This document shows positions 6,051 to 7,989 of a DNA stretch of 7,989 nucleotides, piece by piece. The stretch lies in assembly GCA_002366685.1 (NCBI GenBank), contig DFBP01000241.1:9803-17791 (forward strand), given 5' to 3'. The notes below the pieces were generated by a model, which was not told the DNA's origin, did not search any database, and saw only the letters and a program-made list of their open reading frames with translations. The translations under genes were made by a program, and so were the position numbers. This stretch comes from Rhodobacterales bacterium UBA3077. Lineage in GTDB: Bacteria > Pseudomonadota > Alphaproteobacteria > Rhodobacterales > Rhodobacteraceae. How positions within the stretch are numbered: position 1 is the first letter of the stretch; each line of letters begins with the position of its first letter.

Positions 6051-6482
6051 TTACCAGGTTCCCGCGCTTTCCATGCTCAGCCATGGTTCCTGCGGCGGTA
6101 AATCCTCTCCATTTTGGAGCAACTCGATTGAAATGTTGTCGGGTGAGCGGACAAAGGCCATGTGCCCATCCCGTGGAGGACGGTTGATAGTGACGCCCGC
6201 ATCCATCAGCTTTTGGCAAGTGGCGTAAATGTCATCAACCCCGTAAGCAAGGTGGCCAAAATGGCGGCTGTCGGAGGGCAGTTCGTCGTCACCATCCCAA
6301 TTATAAGTCAGCTCGATGGGGGCATCATGCTGCCCCGGCGGGCATAGGAATATAAGCGTAAACCGGCCTTTTTCGCTCTCGTAGCGGCGGGTTTCTTCCA
6401 GCCCGAGCAGGTCTCGGTAAAAGTGCATAGAGGCGTCCAGGTCTTTAACCCGCACCATTGTATGAAGATATTTTAAGGCCAT
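6051..6482 (-). CDS. gloA: Lactoylglutathione lyase (glyoxalase I)
   Basis: A 143-aa VOC-fold enzyme that isomerises the hemithioacetal of methylglyoxal and glutathione to S-lactoylglutathione, detoxifying methylglyoxal in the cytosol. Two beta-alpha-beta-beta-beta repeats are visible, beginning at LHTMVRVKDLDASMHFYRD (6-24) and FGHLAYGVDDIYATCQKL (75-92). The four metal ligands of glyoxalase I are all present at the expected places: H7, E57, H77 and E120, corresponding to E. coli H5, E56, H74 and E122. The short form lacks the insertions of the long eukaryotic enzyme, which suggests the Ni/Co-type bacterial class (inference). The ATG at 6482 is preceded by a strong GGAGGGG. The phosphoesterase gene follows 38 bases downstream. 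A 74-base gap separates gloA from the divergent deacylase gene. Another VOC enzyme is possible, but the complete ligand set makes glyoxalase I the best call. Confidence 0.92.
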   Translation of the reverse strand: MALKYLHTMVRVKDLDASMHFYRDLLGLEETRRYESEKGRFTLIFLCPPGQHDAPIELTYNWDGDDELPSDSRHFGHLAYGVDDIYATCQKLMDAGVTINRPPRDGHMAFVRSPDNISIELLQNGEDLPPQEPWLSMESAGTW

Positions 6483-6488
6483 GGATTT

Positions 6489-6495
6489 CCCCTCC
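6489..6495 (-). promoter_or_regulatory. Ribosome binding site of gloA
   Basis: GGAGGGG on the minus strand lies 6 bases before the ATG at 6482. It is the strongest Shine-Dalgarno match in the window and supports the annotated start. Confidence 0.75.
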
Positions 6496-6543
6496 GATAT
6501 GTTTTACCAAGACAGACTATGGCCGAGAACGGCGAAGACGCAA

Positions 6544-6549
6544 AGAGGA
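6544..6549 (+). promoter_or_regulatory. Ribosome binding site that supports a TTG start for the deacylase gene
   Basis: AGAGGA lies 7 bases before TTG 6557. The next in-frame ATG (6590) and the far-upstream ATG (6458, inside gloA on the other strand) have no comparable site. Confidence 0.6.
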
Positions 6550-6556
6550 ATCCACA

Positions 6557-7069
6557 TTGGACGGACGATTAGCGATTCTGTTTGGCTTTATGAGCTTGAT
6601 GGGTGACGGCATTGAGGGTGAAGGCTGGAACATCCAGCGCGCTGACGTAGCCGGGCAGATGACAATCTCAAGCGGGATTGTTCAGTATCAGGGGCAAAAC
6701 CACGGGCAGGAGCTGCGCTTTACCCGCACGCTGCCAAAGTGGAAACGGTTTAATCCGGTAGTAGATTTTTCGATAACCGATAAAGGTGGCGCTTGGCTCG
6801 GATTCGGCCTTTATCAGCAGTTCGATTTTGAGCTAGCGGGCCTGCCGATCTATGCAGGCTTCAGCTTTGCGCCCGGGGTTTACGCAATGGGCGGAGATGT
6901 CGATCTTGGTTATCCTGTCGAATTTCGTTCCGGCGTCGAGGTCGGGGTCCGGTTTGCGGAAGACTGGCGTGTGTCACTCTCTTACGATCATCGCTCAAAT
7001 GCGGATATCGCAGCGTGGAATCCGGGGATGGAGACCCTTCAGCTAAGGGTCAGCCGCCAATTTTGGTAA
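6557..7069 (+). CDS. PagL-like lipid A 3-O-deacylase / acyloxyacyl hydrolase
   Basis: A 170-aa predicted outer-membrane beta-barrel of the PagL family, which removes the 3-O-linked acyl chain of lipid A. The C-terminal active-site segment reads HRSNADIAAWNPGME at 145-159. His145, Ser147 and Glu159 have exactly the spacing (H, +2 S, +14 E) of the His-Ser-Glu triad described for Pseudomonas aeruginosa PagL (H126, S128, E140). Alternating aromatic/small strand-like segments run from about 36 onward, and the protein ends in an aromatic residue (RQFW), as outer-membrane barrels usually do. I chose TTG 6557 because AGAGGA precedes it by 7 bases; the longer frame from 6458 would run into gloA and adds a basic, unlikely leader. 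Oddity: the N-terminus has only one Arg, a short hydrophobic core (about 5-15) and no clear signal peptidase site. It diverges from gloA and converges on ubiB, 5 bases away. The family call is good; lipid A activity is inferred. Confidence 0.8.
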   Translation: MDGRLAILFGFMSLMGDGIEGEGWNIQRADVAGQMTISSGIVQYQGQNHGQELRFTRTLPKWKRFNPVVDFSITDKGGAWLGFGLYQQFDFELAGLPIYAGFSFAPGVYAMGGDVDLGYPVEFRSGVEVGVRFAEDWRVSLSYDHRSNADIAAWNPGMETLQLRVSRQFW

Positions 7070-7074
7070 AACCC

Positions 7075-7989
7075 CTAGGGTAGCAAATAAACCAATATGC
7101 CACCGGAAAACCCGCCGATAATAACCGAGCGCCAGTGAATACGGTGCTCGCGCTTCACGCTTGGCTCCGCTTGCGAGGCGCGCAGCAGCGCGGTTTCGGC
7201 TAATCGCGGCAGATGCGGGCCGAAACGAGAAAGAACCATGGCGGTATCCTTCAGGTCTTTCATCATAGCTTTGGGGCCAAGGGAATCACGGATATAGGTC
7301 TCCACAACGCTGTGGGAACCTTCCCACATATTCATCTCAGGGCTTATTGTGCGCGCCACGCCTTCCACCACAACCATGGTACGTTGAAGCAATATCAGCT
7401 CGGTGCGGGTTTCCATGCCGAAGCGCTCTGTCACGTCAAATAGCTGTGCCAAAAGGCGGGCCATGGAGATATGGCTGGCATTTTGCCCGAAAATCGGCTC
7501 GCCAATCGCGCGGATCGCTTGGGCAAACTCTGCGACATCTTGATCCAACGGTACATAACCGGCCTCAAAATGCACCTCGGCCACGCGCTGGTAGTCCCTT
7601 TTGAGGAACCCATACAGGATTTGCGCATAAGCGCGGCGGGTATAGCTGTCTATCCGGCCCATGATGCCGAAATCAAACGCAACAAGGTCCCCGTTATCGG
7701 TGTATTTCAGGTTACCCTGATGCATATCGCCATGGAAAAATCCGTCCCGGAGCGCATGGCGCAAAAAGGTTTCGATGATGCGGGCGGAAAACTCGACCGG
7801 GTCCAGACCGGTAGCCAACAGCGCCTCCACGTTGGCAAGCGGGATGCCTTCAACCCACTCGCTCGTCATCACCCGCCGCGCCGAAAGCGGCCAGATCAGG
7901 GCGGGTACATGAAACCCTTCATCTTTGGTTATGTTGGCGGCAAACTCATCTCCGGCACTGGCTTCGGTCCGAAGGTCGAGCTCGGCCCG
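7075..7989 (-). CDS. ubiB: UbiB, ubiquinone biosynthesis atypical kinase/ATPase (partial, 5' end outside window)
   Basis: The 3' part of ubiB: 304 residues, open to the right edge, so the true start lies outside. The GTG/ATG pair at 7867-7872 is internal: reading on upstream gives AELDLRTEASAGDEFA and ARRVMTSEWVEGIPL, the conserved ExD-motif region and following strand of the UbiB/ABC1/ADCK family. Counting from the edge, FFHGDMHQGN at 84-93 carries the catalytic-loop Asp88 and metal-binding Asn93, and DFG is at 106-108. UbiB is a membrane-attached ATPase that supports coenzyme Q synthesis, thought to help extract or organise prenylated intermediates for the Ubi enzymes. The C-terminus has one clear hydrophobic segment (about 287-304) ending directly at the stop. 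E. coli UbiB has two, so this one may end slightly short. It converges on the deacylase gene with a 5-base gap. Confidence 0.95.
   Translation of the reverse strand, partial: RAELDLRTEASAGDEFAANITKDEGFHVPALIWPLSARRVMTSEWVEGIPLANVEALLATGLDPVEFSARIIETFLRHALRDGFFHGDMHQGNLKYTDNGDLVAFDFGIMGRIDSYTRRAYAQILYGFLKRDYQRVAEVHFEAGYVPLDQDVAEFAQAIRAIGEPIFGQNASHISMARLLAQLFDVTERFGMETRTELILLQRTMVVVEGVARTISPEMNMWEGSHSVVETYIRDSLGPKAMMKDLKDTAMVLSRFGPHLPRLAETALLRASQAEPSVKREHRIHWRSVIIGGFSGGILVYLLP

Noticed and set aside
6013..6219. N-terminal 69-residue extension of the phosphoesterase
   Set aside because: It overlaps gloA in another frame, is unlike the family and lacks a ribosome site, whereas the ATG at 6012 has a strong one.
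5434..6228. A 264-codon plus-strand open frame opposite the phosphoesterase
   Set aside because: It is a frame shadow of a gene with complete catalytic motifs on the minus strand; its translation is Arg/Pro/His-rich and has no recognisable domain.
6458..6556. ATG 6458 as the start of the PagL-like gene
   Set aside because: The added 33 residues are basic and not signal-like, and the region covers the gloA start and its ribosome site on the other strand.
7063..7095. Terminator between the deacylase gene and ubiB (CCCTAGGG palindrome with outer TTGGT/ACCAA arms)
   Set aside because: The inner palindrome is too tight to fold as a normal hairpin, the outer stem is 5 pairs with a large internal loop, and no T run follows.

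Overview
The window looks like part of an alphaproteobacterial chromosome, most likely from the Rhodobacterales. The basis is inference from gene content (a class I cobyric acid synthase, a NudL-type CoA pyrophosphatase next to a CCA-adding enzyme, UbiB, and a PagL-type outer-membrane deacylase) and from the moderately GC-rich coding style. No 16S or other marker gene is present.

Layout. Positions 1-158 hold the 3' end of a plus-strand reading frame whose last ~30 residues resemble the end of a class I SAM-dependent methyltransferase. Next is a clearly AT-richer stretch (about 160-1200) with one minus-strand gene (281-1162) for a 293-aa protein whose N-terminal half looks like a HEPN domain. 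It is the one accessory-looking gene here. At 1388 the core-like region starts with a tight plus-strand operon, cobQ - CoA pyrophosphatase (NUDIX) - CCA tRNA nucleotidyltransferase, joined by two 4-base ATGA stop/start overlaps. A LysE/RhtB exporter follows 32 bases later with its own Shine-Dalgarno site and a dyad just upstream. The exporter meets a minus-strand pair tail to tail with only 2 bases between stop codons: a CpdA-type metallophosphoesterase preceded by glyoxalase I (gloA). Divergent from gloA is a plus-strand PagL-like lipid A deacylase, most likely starting at TTG 6557. It converges on ubiB, which runs off the right edge.

How the genes work together. The cobQ-NUDIX-cca cluster is translationally coupled, but the three products belong to different housekeeping pathways (cobalamin assembly, CoA turnover or cleanup, tRNA 3'-end maturation). 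gloA and the phosphoesterase are probably cotranscribed. The remaining genes are independent housekeeping or envelope functions. Both convergent junctions (5221/5224 and 7069/7075) lack a classical U-tract terminator. At the first, an imperfect hairpin spans both stop codons.

I do not see a CRISPR array, transposase, integrase, tRNA or rRNA. The only candidate for something undescribed is the orphan HEPN-like gene, and the sequence alone does not show that it belongs to a system.
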